Positions 19,532 to 28,304 of a stretch of 46,197 nt of DNA are shown one piece after another. Under the pieces are notes generated by a model. That model had not been told where the DNA came from. It was given only the letters and a program-made list of their open reading frames with translations, and made no database searches. Source of the stretch: Acinetobacter rongchengensis (GTDB taxonomy: Bacteria > Pseudomonadota > Gammaproteobacteria > Pseudomonadales > Moraxellaceae); the NCBI RefSeq assembly GCF_003611475.1, contig NZ_RAXT01000024.1, forward strand, positions 1 through 46,197, read 5' to 3'. Numbering within the stretch: the stretch's first letter is position 1; each line of letters starts with the position of its first letter. Position numbers and translations under genes: made by a program.

Positions 19532-19887
19532 ATGGTTAAAATATATTTAGTATTATTTTTGTAATTTTATTGGTTGTATTTATTATTTTTGAATTTAATT
19601 CTTTAAAATATTCTCCCTCAATTGAATATTTTGAGGAAGAAAAATTATGTGGAACTTATGAATATGAAGATTATGCAATTTCATCTAGACCTCCATATCC
19701 AAAAGAATACTTTATAAGGTTTGATAAATATGGTTTATTTGGATTTAGAAATAATACATACCCTAATAGATTAAATTTCGAAAATTTAAAAAAAGGTCAA
19801 AAAGTTTGCTTGGTTTTAAAGCGAAGGAAAGATAAGGGTGATGATTTGAAACAAGCAATTTTAATTTTATTAGAAACTGAACAATAA
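19532..19887 (+). pseudogene. Small anchored protein gene, frameshifted near its start
   Basis: The ATG at 19532, preceded by AAGG, begins MVKIYLVLFL and stops at once (TAA at 19562). The next frame, open from 19540 and with a usable TTG at 19570, continues VILLVVFIIFEFN and then a 90-residue soluble domain (EEEKLCGTYEYEDYAIS, LFGFRNNTYPNRLNF, GQKVCLVLKRRKDKG). One extra T in the T5 run at 19556-19560 would fuse both into a normal membrane-anchored protein of about 118 residues. So the gene is either inactivated or affected by a sequencing error; translation from TTG 19570 (105 residues) is the alternative. No family recognised. Confidence 0.55.
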
Positions 19888-19897
19888 GGTGATTTTT

Positions 19898-20112
19898 ATG
19901 AAAATTAAGCTTTTTTTGAATTTAAATATAATCAATTATTTATTTTAAACTTTATACATGATTCACCGATTAGATATACTAATTTTCAACAACTTGCTGA
20001 CATTCAGTTCAAGCAATCAGTGATAGAAAAAAGTTATAAAGCAGAATACATAAAAGTAAAAATTCAAATAAATGGTTATACGTATTTAAAAAAACAAGTA
20101 AAATTCACATAA
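19898..20112 (+). pseudogene. Frameshifted remnant of an unknown gene (copy B)
   Basis: ATG 19898 starts MKIKLF with GGTG upstream and stops after 16 codons. A second frame, open from 19909 to TAA at 20112, gives EFKYNQLFILNF...LADIQFKQS...INGYTYLKKQVKFT, about 64 residues of protein-like sequence. One extra base in the T7 run at 19911-19917 would join them into an ~70-residue product. Its last 16 residues match the end of the remnant at 17889-18042. Family unknown. Confidence 0.4.
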
Positions 20113-20389
20113 AATGTTTAAAATCATGAGTATAAATTTAAATATTCGTTACATTTTTTAACAAGTAATTTTAATTTTGAGTAAAAAAGACACATTTTTA
20201 GGTTATATTGTAACAATCATAAAACTTACGAAAAACAACAATGCATATCCATTTTACGGTTGAAGACCGTGATCATGTAGAGGGGACAGGACCAATCCAA
20301 GTCGGTTGGTTTTTGACAGATGATAAGGCTGCAATTCTTTTTGAAGCGCCTTATCGTATGTGTTCACAGTTACAGACGAAACATGCAAA
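20065..20389 (+). repeat. Direct repeat copy B
   Basis: Second copy of the 328-base segment at 17993-18320, in the same orientation, with small indels and scattered substitutions. The match breaks off within the coding part. Confidence 0.9.
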
Positions 20390-20411
20390 TTATTTTCAGA
20401 GTTTAAAATAA
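20241..20411 (+). pseudogene. Truncated second copy of the 255-aa gene
   Basis: 56 codons. The first ~50 match the head of the full gene at 18172 (for example VEGTGPIQVGWFLTDDKAAI is identical), with a few changes such as GRD to DRD. The frame then diverges abruptly into NYFQSLK and a stop. The remaining ~200 residues are missing, so this is a broken duplicate and not a separate small gene. The unusually well-kept leader suggests a recent event. Confidence 0.85.
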
Positions 20412-20448
20412 AGAAAATGAAGGAGAGTTAAAATAGTTTATTCTTGGA

Positions 20449-21339
20449 GATTTATTTGTGATGAACGGAAAAAATAAATGTAAATTTCAAAAGTAAACAA
20501 AATATAATGATACATGTTTATTTTTGGAGTGAATGATAAATAGATGATAACTTTCCAGGATGTAATTAATTGTGGAATATAAGTGAATGAATATTATTAG
20601 TTTTTAATTGTTAGTACATAAATTTATTTTAAGGAGTTGAGGTGGGTAAGAATATTATTAATACAGAGAATAATTTCAACTATCTACTGGGTCGGGTTTT
20701 ATTCGACTTATCGCCAACTAAATATTTTTTTATATATATGTATTTTATATTTTTTATTGCTGCATACGTATATGGATTTTATGTTAGTGAATATGGTGGA
20801 ATAACACCTTTTGCAAAATCAATGGTATTAGCATCGCCACAACTTAAATTGGTAAATGATGTTGCATTCATTTCGGAATTGATTATTTTTTTAATATTAA
20901 TATTGAGATACTATTTTTATGGCCTTAATGTTAAAACTAAATATGGTTTTAAAAGACATGAAAGGCAACTTCAAAGCCTGAATAGTGGGAAAGAAAATCG
21001 GAATTTTGTTACAGCGATGGGTATTTTATTTTGTTTAGGTTTGATTGGCTTGAGATATGGTGTTTTTGTATTTTTAGAATCTGGAAATATACCTAAAATT
21101 AGGGGGGCAATAAAAAGTTCAGAATTAATATTGTATTTATACATGATATGCGGTTTTATTTTAGATCTAATTTTCTTTGTAATTACAATATTTATATTGG
21201 AGTTAAGAAAACATATCTAAATATTTAAAATAATTAATGATGTGGAAAAATGACTTGTAAAACACCAAGTGTATCTGAAGCTGTTGGAAATGGAATTGTG
21301 GATGATATTGATAATCTTTTGTCTATATTTATTTTTGTG
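20449..21339 (+). repeat. Module repeat, unit 1 (leader, membrane protein, head of RTX gene)
   Basis: Starts at GATTTATTT and is homologous to a second unit starting at 21340 (GATTTATTTCTAATGAG). Each unit has the same AAGGAG-TTG-A ribosome region and the same 4-TM membrane gene, followed by ATGACTTGTAAAACACC, the head of the RTX gene. Unit 2 runs on into the intact RTX gene. Confidence 0.8.
20642..21220 (+). CDS. Unknown 4-TM membrane protein (intact copy)
   Basis: 192 residues with four hydrophobic helices near residues 28-49, 75-95, 123-142 and 162-186. The loop between helices 2 and 3 is strongly basic (VKTKYGFKRHERQLQS), which places both termini in the cytoplasm. No family recognised. 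GTG start with AAGGAG 5 bases upstream; the duplicate copy has the same arrangement. It lies directly before a truncated head of an RTX gene, and its diverged, frameshifted duplicate lies before the intact RTX gene. A small membrane protein tied to a secreted protein gene in this way could be an immunity or export-accessory protein; this is inference from position only. Confidence 0.75.
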   Translation: MGKNIINTENNFNYLLGRVLFDLSPTKYFFIYMYFIFFIAAYVYGFYVSEYGGITPFAKSMVLASPQLKLVNDVAFISELIIFLILILRYYFYGLNVKTKYGFKRHERQLQSLNSGKENRNFVTAMGILFCLGLIGLRYGVFVFLESGNIPKIRGAIKSSELILYLYMICGFILDLIFFVITIFILELRKHI

Positions 21340-21381
21340 GATTTATTTCTAATGAGTAGAAAAAGTGAATGTCAAAAGTAA
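21250..21381 (+). pseudogene. Truncated head of the RTX gene
   Basis: 43 codons. The start MTCKTPSVSEAVGNGI matches the intact RTX protein at 22123 (MTCKTPSVAEAVGNGI) with the same upstream GTGGAAAAATG. A 12-base deletion follows, then the shared DIDNL. After that the sequence leaves homology (LSIFIFVDLFLMSRK) and runs into the leader of the next module. This is the junction of a tandem duplication that left an RTX head without its body. Confidence 0.82.
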
Positions 21382-22200
21382 ATAAAATGTTAACAAAATA
21401 GTGGGTAATTATTTTTTATGATTGGTAGGTATTTGGGATTTTCCTGATTTTAGAGCATTGTTAAGTGGTTTAATAGTAAATTTAATTGATAATTAAGTGT
21501 TATTTTAAGGAGTTGATGTGGAGAGAGATGCTATTGAAACAGGAGGTAATGTGAATTTTTTGATAAGTCGTATTTTATTTGATTTATCACCTACTAAATA
21601 TTTCTATATATATGTATTTTATATTTTTCATTGCTGCATACGTATATGGATTTTATATTAGTGAATATAGTGGAATAACACCTTTTGCAAAATCAATGGT
21701 ATTAGCATCACCGAAACTTAGACTGGTTAATGACGTGGCTTTTTTTTATGAATTGATTATTTTTTTAATATTAATGTTGAGATATTATTTTTATGGTCTT
21801 AACGTTAAAACTAAATATGGAATTAGAAAACATGAAAAAAGACTTCAAAGCTCGAATGGTGGGGAGGGGAATAGGTATTTTATTGCAATAATAGGAGTAA
21901 TATTTCTTTTAGGTGTGATTTTTTGAGGTATGGGTTTTTTGTATTTTTAGAGTCAGGGGATACGCCTAAAATGAGGAGGATGATAGAAAATTCACAGTTC
22001 TTATTATATTTATACATGGTATTTGGTTTTATTTTGGATTTGTTTATTTTTATAATTACAATATTTATATTGGAGTTAAGAAAACATATCTGAATATTTA
22101 AAATAATTAATGAGGTGGAAAAATGACTTGTAAAACACCAAGTGTAGCTGAAGCTGTTGGAAATGGAATTGCTGATGGTGCTGTGGATGGTATTGATAAT
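21340..22200 (+). repeat. Module repeat, unit 2
   Basis: Second copy of the module at 20449-21339, about 890 bases downstream. Homology covers the leader, the membrane gene (here frameshifted) and the first ~27 codons of the RTX gene, which in this unit is complete. Confidence 0.8.
21518..22093 (+). pseudogene. Frameshifted duplicate of the 4-TM membrane protein
   Basis: Colinear with the intact gene at 20642: GTG start 6 bases after AAGGAG, then NFLISRILFDLSPTKYF. At 21601-21605 (TTTCT against T7 in the intact copy) two bases are missing and the frame is lost. The middle part reads AAYVYGFYISEYSGITPF in the new frame. At 21919-21924 one T is missing from a T run, giving a premature TGA at 21926. 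The tail ending LELRKHI, identical to the intact copy, stops at 22093. Two independent indels make this a pseudogene unless both are base-calling errors. Codons in the middle part could still start at 21579, but such a product would lack both ends. Confidence 0.85.
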
Positions 22201-25200
22201 CTTTTTAATGGTTTTGGAAATAAACCATACTTGTGGTTTGGGAAAATAGGTAATCTGTCTTATGTCAGTGATATCGCCAATGCCGCAGCAACAGGTGATA
22301 GTAAACTCGCAATACAGAAAAGTGTATCCTTTGCAGGTGGGCTATATGGTGGGTCTGCAGGAACTGCAGGAGGTGTTGCATTAGCAGCATCGCTTGGAGG
22401 ATCGGCAGCAGCAGCTTTTTTACTTCCACTTGCTGGAGGTGTTCTAGCAGGTGTAGCTGTCTCTTATGCTATAGATTACTATTTTAGCCAAAAGGAATGT
22501 GAAGATAAGGATAAAGATCCCGCAGAAGATTTTCTTCCACCACCGGATGGAGGGGGCAATAATGATTACAGAATTGAGTATTATGATCCTTTAGTTATTG
22601 ATATAAATAATGATGGTGTGATTAATACAGTTGCCGAGAATGGTTATCAAGGCGCTTTATTTGATCATGATAATGATGGTTTTAGGACTGCAACAGGGTG
22701 GGTTGCTCCGGGTGATGGGTTACTTGTTCGGGATAAAAATAATGATGGTATTATTAATAATGGTGGGGAGTTATTTGGGGACAACACATTGTTGGCTAAT
22801 GGAGAGTTCGCTAAAAATGGGATAGAAGCTTTAGCAGACTTAGATAGTAATGGAGATGGGATATTAGACAGTAATGATCAAGCCTTTAATGAAATTAAAG
22901 TGTGGCAAGATTTAAACAGTGATGGAATTAGCACAAGTGATGAGCTGTTCAGTTTATTAGATGTAGATATAACGAGTATAAATCTGAGCAGTCTTACAAA
23001 TGTAAATAGTGAAGTTGAAGGCGGTATAGTTAAAAATCAAATAAATTTTACGAAGAACGATGGGTCTTCAAGTATCATTGCTGATGTAAATTTTACAAAT
23101 AATCCATTATATGCGAGAAATGATAATATTATTGTTTCAAATGAAGTGGCTACTTTGCCTAATGTAATAGGAGCTGGAAGATTAGCTACATTACATCAAG
23201 CTGCAAGCTCTTCATCAGAGTTAGAATTAGTATTACGACAATATCAGAATGCAACAACACGAGCAGAGCAGAAAAATTTATTAGATAAATTAATGCTGGA
23301 ATGGGCTAAAACAGATCCGCAATATAATGATAATGATATTGGTATTATGCGGCATGAGAACTTGGATTGGGTAGAATCTTCAAGTTCGACTAATGTGATC
23401 AGATTAACACCAAATTCCCCCTTGCCTTCTTATATAACACAACCACCACCTGCGCCAGAAGTTGCGAATCAGCAACTTAAGAATATAGTTAAATTTATCA
23501 ATGCGACGTTAGGTATCGCACCAACAACCATGTTGTATGAGATTCATGACAGTCAAATTGATAAATATACTGAAGCCTATAATGCAATTAAAGAAAATTT
23601 ATATAAGCAACTATTAAATAAAACGATTTTAAAGCCCTATCTGGATGCAATTGATGTTTATACAGATGCGGAATATCTTTTGTATGACTTCACTAATCTC
23701 GCTCAATTGATAAATCAGAAATATCAAACTTCTCCTATTCAAGCATTAGAAGATTTGAAGGATTTATTTTTAATTAATGGACGTATACTTGAATTTGGTG
23801 GTTGGGAAAAAGGATTGTTATTGTTGAGCGAATGGCGCGATACTTTGGGAAGCAGTCCTTTATATCAAGCTAAAGTTGATAAAATTTTTAATGAATTTGA
23901 TTCTGTTTTGTTAAAAAGCACTAGTGAAAATGACCTAGTGTTTATCCAAAACTCTGTTAATAATCTTTTTGAGGCTTTAGGTGGTGATGATACCTTAATA
24001 ATAAAAAACTCTTCTGGCCTTATAGTTAATGGTGGTGATGGTGATGATGTAATTGTTTCAGGGGTGGGAAGTGACTACTTAATTGGTGGAACGGGGAAAA
24101 ATAGCTATATATTTTATCAGGGAGCTGGTAATGATTTCATAGCCTACAATACGTTAGGATTTGATTTTGATAAATTAGTATTTTTAAATATAAATTCTAC
24201 AGATGTGGAATTTTATAAACAGAACCAAAATTTAATCATAAAGTATGGTGTAAATGATACGGTCACTTTGATAGGCGCATTGGATGCTTCTTCGACAAAG
24301 GAAGTAATATTTAAGTTTCATGATGTGCTCCATACATTAAACAGTTTACGTGATGTACCACTTCCTAATTTGAATACTACGGACAATGATCTGTACCTCA
24401 ATGGTTGGAATGGTGTGGATATACTTACAGCTAATAGCAATGACAACCAGATTTATGCTTTTGATGGGAATGATACTATAACTGGCGATACGGGGAATGA
24501 CCGATTACATGGCGGAATAGGTCAGGACACCTATATCTTTCGATCTGGGGATGGAGTTGATGAAATTTATGAATCAGATTTCTCGATAGAAGCCAATACT
24601 GTCAGTTTTCAAAATGTCAATTCAGCAGATGTACAGTCTGTAGTTTTTGAGGGGAATGATTTAGTCATTAAATATGGAGCAACAGACAAATTAGTTCTGA
24701 AAAACTACATCAACAATTCACAGAACTCGTCTTTGAATCTTCAGTTCGCAGATCAGGTAAGTTGGCAAAATACAGACTTGATGGCAAGAGTTACTTTCGA
24801 GGGGGGGGATGGGGGCGATGTTATTGAAGGGGTTTTAAACCATAGAACTAATATTATCAATTCAAATGATGGCGATGATATTGTGGTTGGAAATCTTATC
24901 GCTGTGAATATTATTGATGGTGGAAAAGGTAACAATCAATTAACAGGTGGAAACAATACAGATACCCTTCAAGGTGGATCAGGTGATGATTTTATTTATG
25001 GGTTAGGCGGTAATGATTTAATTTTAGGGGGTGATGGAAACAATACATTGTTCGGAGGTGATGGGGATGATGTTATTACTGGTGGTGATGGTAATGATTG
25101 GTTGCAAGGAGATGCAGGGGCGGACATTCTAACTGGTGGGATGGGGGATGATGCCTATGATGTTGATGAGCTAGATACCATAATTGAAAATTTAAATGAA

Positions 25201-28104
25201 GGCAGAGATATAATATTTATTGAAAATAATTTTGATCTTTCAGGTACAAATATTGAATCTATTCGTTTAAAGGGGGATGGTAACTTTTTTGCTGTTGGTG
25301 ATGAAAATGAAAATGACCTATATGGTAACTCAGGGAATAATTACTTAGACGGTAAAGGTGGAGGGGATCTGCTGAGTGGTGGTGCTGGTGATGATTATTA
25401 TGTTGTCAGTCAATATGATCAGCTTATAACGAATCCAGATGGAACGACATCACTGCTACTTGGTGATCAGGTTGTAGAGGGCTTATTGAATTCTGCAGGT
25501 TATGTATTTGGTGATAGTGGTGGCACAGATACTATTGAACAATGGGATGATAAAAAGTTCTATTCACAAGACTCGAATGGAAACTGGTTCGATACTGGGA
25601 AATACCATAACCTACAATCTAATGTAGAAAATGTAATCTTAAAAGGCGATGCAAAATTAGCATTTGGTAATGAGTTAGATAATATCATTACAGGAAATGA
25701 GCAAGATAATTTTATCAATGGTCTTGCTGGTAATGATACCTATATTTATAAAAAGGGCGGAGGAACGGATACTTTTAGTTTTGAGGATGAGTTATCTGCT
25801 GTAAATATCTTGAAAATTGAAGGTCATGAGGCTAGTAGCTTATATGCTCAAAAATTCGGTGAAAGTGTTCTAATTGGATTTAGAAATAGTACTGATAAAA
25901 TATGGTTGTCAAATTATAATTTAGCTGATTATCAAGATAGTGAAAATATTACATTTAGTAATAAGTTTGATCAAATCGTATTTGATTCAGGGGAAGTATG
26001 GACAACAAGTGAAATTGATTCACTCTTATTTCGAGCTGAGAATAACCAAGCACCTGTTATTCAACAGTATCCTTCAACTCTAAATGTAAAAATCGAAGAA
26101 GTCCTCCAATATACTTTTAATAATGTCATTGCCGATCCTGATGCTGATGACCAACTCAGTTTTACACTTACTTTACAAACACAGGGTCAAGATGGTGAGT
26201 ATCAAGATATTCCTGAATGGATTGTTTTTGATTCACAAACTTTAGCTATTACAGTTAGCCCTCCAGAAGGAGCTGATGTTGGCCAATTAAATTTCTATTT
26301 GTGGGGAACTGACTTATATGGGGTAGGCACTGGTGTTGGCGTAAATATCAATATACAGCCATCTGCAAATACACCTATCCCTGGGGCAATTTATGACACA
26401 TTGGGAAATGACGCACTTGTTGGTGGAATTGAAGACAACATATTCTTCTATACAGCGGGTAAAGACACGATTCAGGATGCAGGTGGCGTCGATATCTTAC
26501 GTTTTAGTAATGGAATTACCTTTAATCAAGTCGGTTCAGGGTTGATGAAGACAGGCAATGACCTTGTATTAAAAGTCAATGGAAGTACAACCAATCAAGT
26601 CACTTTAAAGAATTATTTTCTTGCAGGAGATCATCTGATTGAAACCATTGATTTTGAAACAGGCGAACAACTCACAGCAGAACAAATATTTAATGCTTTT
26701 GGTGTGACACTACCAGAAACAGAACAGGAAACAGGTTCTACAGATGTTATCGGTGATACGACCTATCAGTACACGACAGGTGAACTCACCATTACTGAGC
26801 AATCAGGTACAGATAAAGTCATCTTTAAAAATGGTCTTACATTTAGTCAAGTGGCAAATTATCTAACCAAGTTTGGTGATGACCTGATTTTGAAAGTAGA
26901 TGGCAGCAATACCAATAAGGTGACAGTTAAAAACTTCTTCTTAGCGGGCCAATATCTTGTTGAAAGCTTCCAGTTTGAAACGGGTGGGCAACTCAGTGCA
27001 GCGCAAATTTTTGGTGCATTTGGTATAACCATGCCAATGACAGAGCCTGAGAATCCAACTGAACCAGAATCAGTAAGTGTGGTCGGTAATACGACCTATG
27101 ATTACACTACAGGCAGTTTAACCATTACAGAACAATCAGGTAATGACACAGTAGTCTTTAAAAATGGGATTGGTTTTAGTCAGGTTGCTAATTATCTAAC
27201 CATGTCTGGTGATGATTTGATCCTGAAAGTAGATGGTAGTGACACCAATAAAGTAACCGTCAAGAATTTCTTCTTAGCAGGCGAATATCTTGTTGAAATT
27301 TTCCAATTTGAAACAGGTGGACAAATCACTGCAGAGCAAATTTTTGGTGCATTTGGCTTAACTGTTCCAGAACAAAACAATCCAGAAACGTCCCAACCTG
27401 AAACAGGTCTTGAGGCGATGAACAGCACCTATACCTATACCTCGGGTACATTGCAAATCGATGAGGATTATGGTGTAGATGAGATTGTGTTTAGCAATGG
27501 AATTAGCTTCAATCAAGTTGCTTCACAGCTCATGATGTCAGGTGATGATCTCGTTTTAAAAATTGATGGAAGCAATACAGACAAAGTTACCATTAAAAAC
27601 TTCTTCTTGGGTGGAGCATATGAAGTAGAAAGCTTGAGTTTTGAAACAGGTGGAAGTATTTCATCTAGTCAGATTTATCAAGCTTTTGGTTTAGATCGAC
27701 CACTCAATGCAGAAGATGAAATTAGTGCAGTGGTACTTGGTGATACGGGAGATAATATGCTCGTGAGTGATGCAGCGGTGAGTGAGTTATTTATCCTAGA
27801 TCAAGGGCAAGACATGATTCAGTTGCTCCAAAATGCTTCGGGTGAAGCAGCAAAAGATTATGTCAGTGATTTTAGTCTGGTTGATGATAAAATAGATTTA
27901 TCAGCGGTTTTTGTGAATAGTCAGGTGAATAATTCCAATCTTGATGACTATTTGCAAGTTTTCTACGATGCAGATGCGAAAACCAATACTTTAAGTGTTC
28001 GAACATCGGTCAATAATATGCATAAGGATATGTTGGTATTTACCAATCAGGCTGAGCAATTGTATGTAGACGATTTATTGTTAAATCAATCTATTCTGTA
28101 TTAA
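22123..28104 (+). CDS. Giant RTX protein with glycine-rich N-terminus, type I secreted
   Basis: 1993 residues. Residues 66-122 form a Gly/Ala-rich hydrophobic stretch (GGLYGGSAGTAGGVALAASL and on) like a glycine zipper. Residues 153-275 hold five EF-hand-like D-x-[DN]-x-DG loops (DINNDG, DHDNDG, DKNNDG, DSNGDG, DLNSDG). After a helical region come RTX blocks near 620-665, 760-806, 913-1015, 1050-1100 and 1180-1215. A dystroglycan/cadherin-like domain sits at about 1306-1413, then four ~110-residue haemolysin-related repeats, and a C-terminus ending DDLLLNQSILY that parallels the adhesin at 2-4192. It is a calcium-binding protein exported by type I secretion; toxin or adhesin roles are both possible. 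No acyltransferase or exporter is adjacent. Ribosome site is GAGGTGGAAAA. Confidence 0.92.
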   Translation: MTCKTPSVAEAVGNGIADGAVDGIDNLFNGFGNKPYLWFGKIGNLSYVSDIANAAATGDSKLAIQKSVSFAGGLYGGSAGTAGGVALAASLGGSAAAAFLLPLAGGVLAGVAVSYAIDYYFSQKECEDKDKDPAEDFLPPPDGGGNNDYRIEYYDPLVIDINNDGVINTVAENGYQGALFDHDNDGFRTATGWVAPGDGLLVRDKNNDGIINNGGELFGDNTLLANGEFAKNGIEALADLDSNGDGILDSNDQAFNEIKVWQDLNSDGISTSDELFSLLDVDITSINLSSLTNVNSEVEGGIVKNQINFTKNDGSSSIIADVNFTNNPLYARNDNIIVSNEVATLPNVIGAGRLATLHQAASSSSELELVLRQYQNATTRAEQKNLLDKLMLEWAKTDPQYNDNDIGIMRHENLDWVESSSSTNVIRLTPNSPLPSYITQPPPAPEVANQQLKNIVKFINATLGIAPTTMLYEIHDSQIDKYTEAYNAIKENLYKQLLNKTILKPYLDAIDVYTDAEYLLYDFTNLAQLINQKYQTSPIQALEDLKDLFLINGRILEFGGWEKGLLLLSEWRDTLGSSPLYQAKVDKIFNEFDSVLLKSTSENDLVFIQNSVNNLFEALGGDDTLIIKNSSGLIVNGGDGDDVIVSGVGSDYLIGGTGKNSYIFYQGAGNDFIAYNTLGFDFDKLVFLNINSTDVEFYKQNQNLIIKYGVNDTVTLIGALDASSTKEVIFKFHDVLHTLNSLRDVPLPNLNTTDNDLYLNGWNGVDILTANSNDNQIYAFDGNDTITGDTGNDRLHGGIGQDTYIFRSGDGVDEIYESDFSIEANTVSFQNVNSADVQSVVFEGNDLVIKYGATDKLVLKNYINNSQNSSLNLQFADQVSWQNTDLMARVTFEGGDGGDVIEGVLNHRTNIINSNDGDDIVVGNLIAVNIIDGGKGNNQLTGGNNTDTLQGGSGDDFIYGLGGNDLILGGDGNNTLFGGDGDDVITGGDGNDWLQGDAGADILTGGMGDDAYDVDELDTIIENLNEGRDIIFIENNFDLSGTNIESIRLKGDGNFFAVGDENENDLYGNSGNNYLDGKGGGDLLSGGAGDDYYVVSQYDQLITNPDGTTSLLLGDQVVEGLLNSAGYVFGDSGGTDTIEQWDDKKFYSQDSNGNWFDTGKYHNLQSNVENVILKGDAKLAFGNELDNIITGNEQDNFINGLAGNDTYIYKKGGGTDTFSFEDELSAVNILKIEGHEASSLYAQKFGESVLIGFRNSTDKIWLSNYNLADYQDSENITFSNKFDQIVFDSGEVWTTSEIDSLLFRAENNQAPVIQQYPSTLNVKIEEVLQYTFNNVIADPDADDQLSFTLTLQTQGQDGEYQDIPEWIVFDSQTLAITVSPPEGADVGQLNFYLWGTDLYGVGTGVGVNINIQPSANTPIPGAIYDTLGNDALVGGIEDNIFFYTAGKDTIQDAGGVDILRFSNGITFNQVGSGLMKTGNDLVLKVNGSTTNQVTLKNYFLAGDHLIETIDFETGEQLTAEQIFNAFGVTLPETEQETGSTDVIGDTTYQYTTGELTITEQSGTDKVIFKNGLTFSQVANYLTKFGDDLILKVDGSNTNKVTVKNFFLAGQYLVESFQFETGGQLSAAQIFGAFGITMPMTEPENPTEPESVSVVGNTTYDYTTGSLTITEQSGNDTVVFKNGIGFSQVANYLTMSGDDLILKVDGSDTNKVTVKNFFLAGEYLVEIFQFETGGQITAEQIFGAFGLTVPEQNNPETSQPETGLEAMNSTYTYTSGTLQIDEDYGVDEIVFSNGISFNQVASQLMMSGDDLVLKIDGSNTDKVTIKNFFLGGAYEVESLSFETGGSISSSQIYQAFGLDRPLNAEDEISAVVLGDTGDNMLVSDAAVSELFILDQGQDMIQLLQNASGEAAKDYVSDFSLVDDKIDLSAVFVNSQVNNSNLDDYLQVFYDADAKTNTLSVRTSVNNMHKDMLVFTNQAEQLYVDDLLLNQSILY
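26431..27714 (+). repeat. Four tandem ~333-bp coding repeats in the RTX gene
   Basis: Each unit carries Y-x-Y-T-[TS]-G, a DKVIFKNGLTFSQV-like strand, GDDLILKVDGSNTNKVT, KNFFLAG and ETGGQ...QIFGAFG. Units start near 26431, 26752, 27085 and 27418. They match the haemolysin-type calcium-binding-related domain (HCBP_related). Confidence 0.85.
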
Positions 28105-28126
28105 CTGAAAACTGAAATTAAAAATG

Positions 28127-28152
28127 AGGTGACTTAGGTCACCTTATTTATT
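28127..28152 (+). terminator. Probable terminator of the RTX gene
   Basis: Stem AGGTGAC/GTCACCT with a TTAG tetraloop followed by a T-rich stretch, 22 bases after the stop codon. Confidence 0.7.
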
Positions 28153-28304
28153 TTGGTAATTATTTTCAAAATTTAGTTTTTATTTTCAATCATTAGAACA
28201 AAGACTGGTTTGTAAATCTTAACTTGAATTTTGTATAAAATGATGACTTACTTGAAATCAAAGCTATTTCCATACACTGTAAATATTAAAATTTGGAAAT
28301 GTAT

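Noticed and set aside
20642..21220. Insertion sequence between the duplicated modules
   Set aside because: No transposase, terminal inverted repeats or target duplication could be seen; homologous duplication explains the layout.
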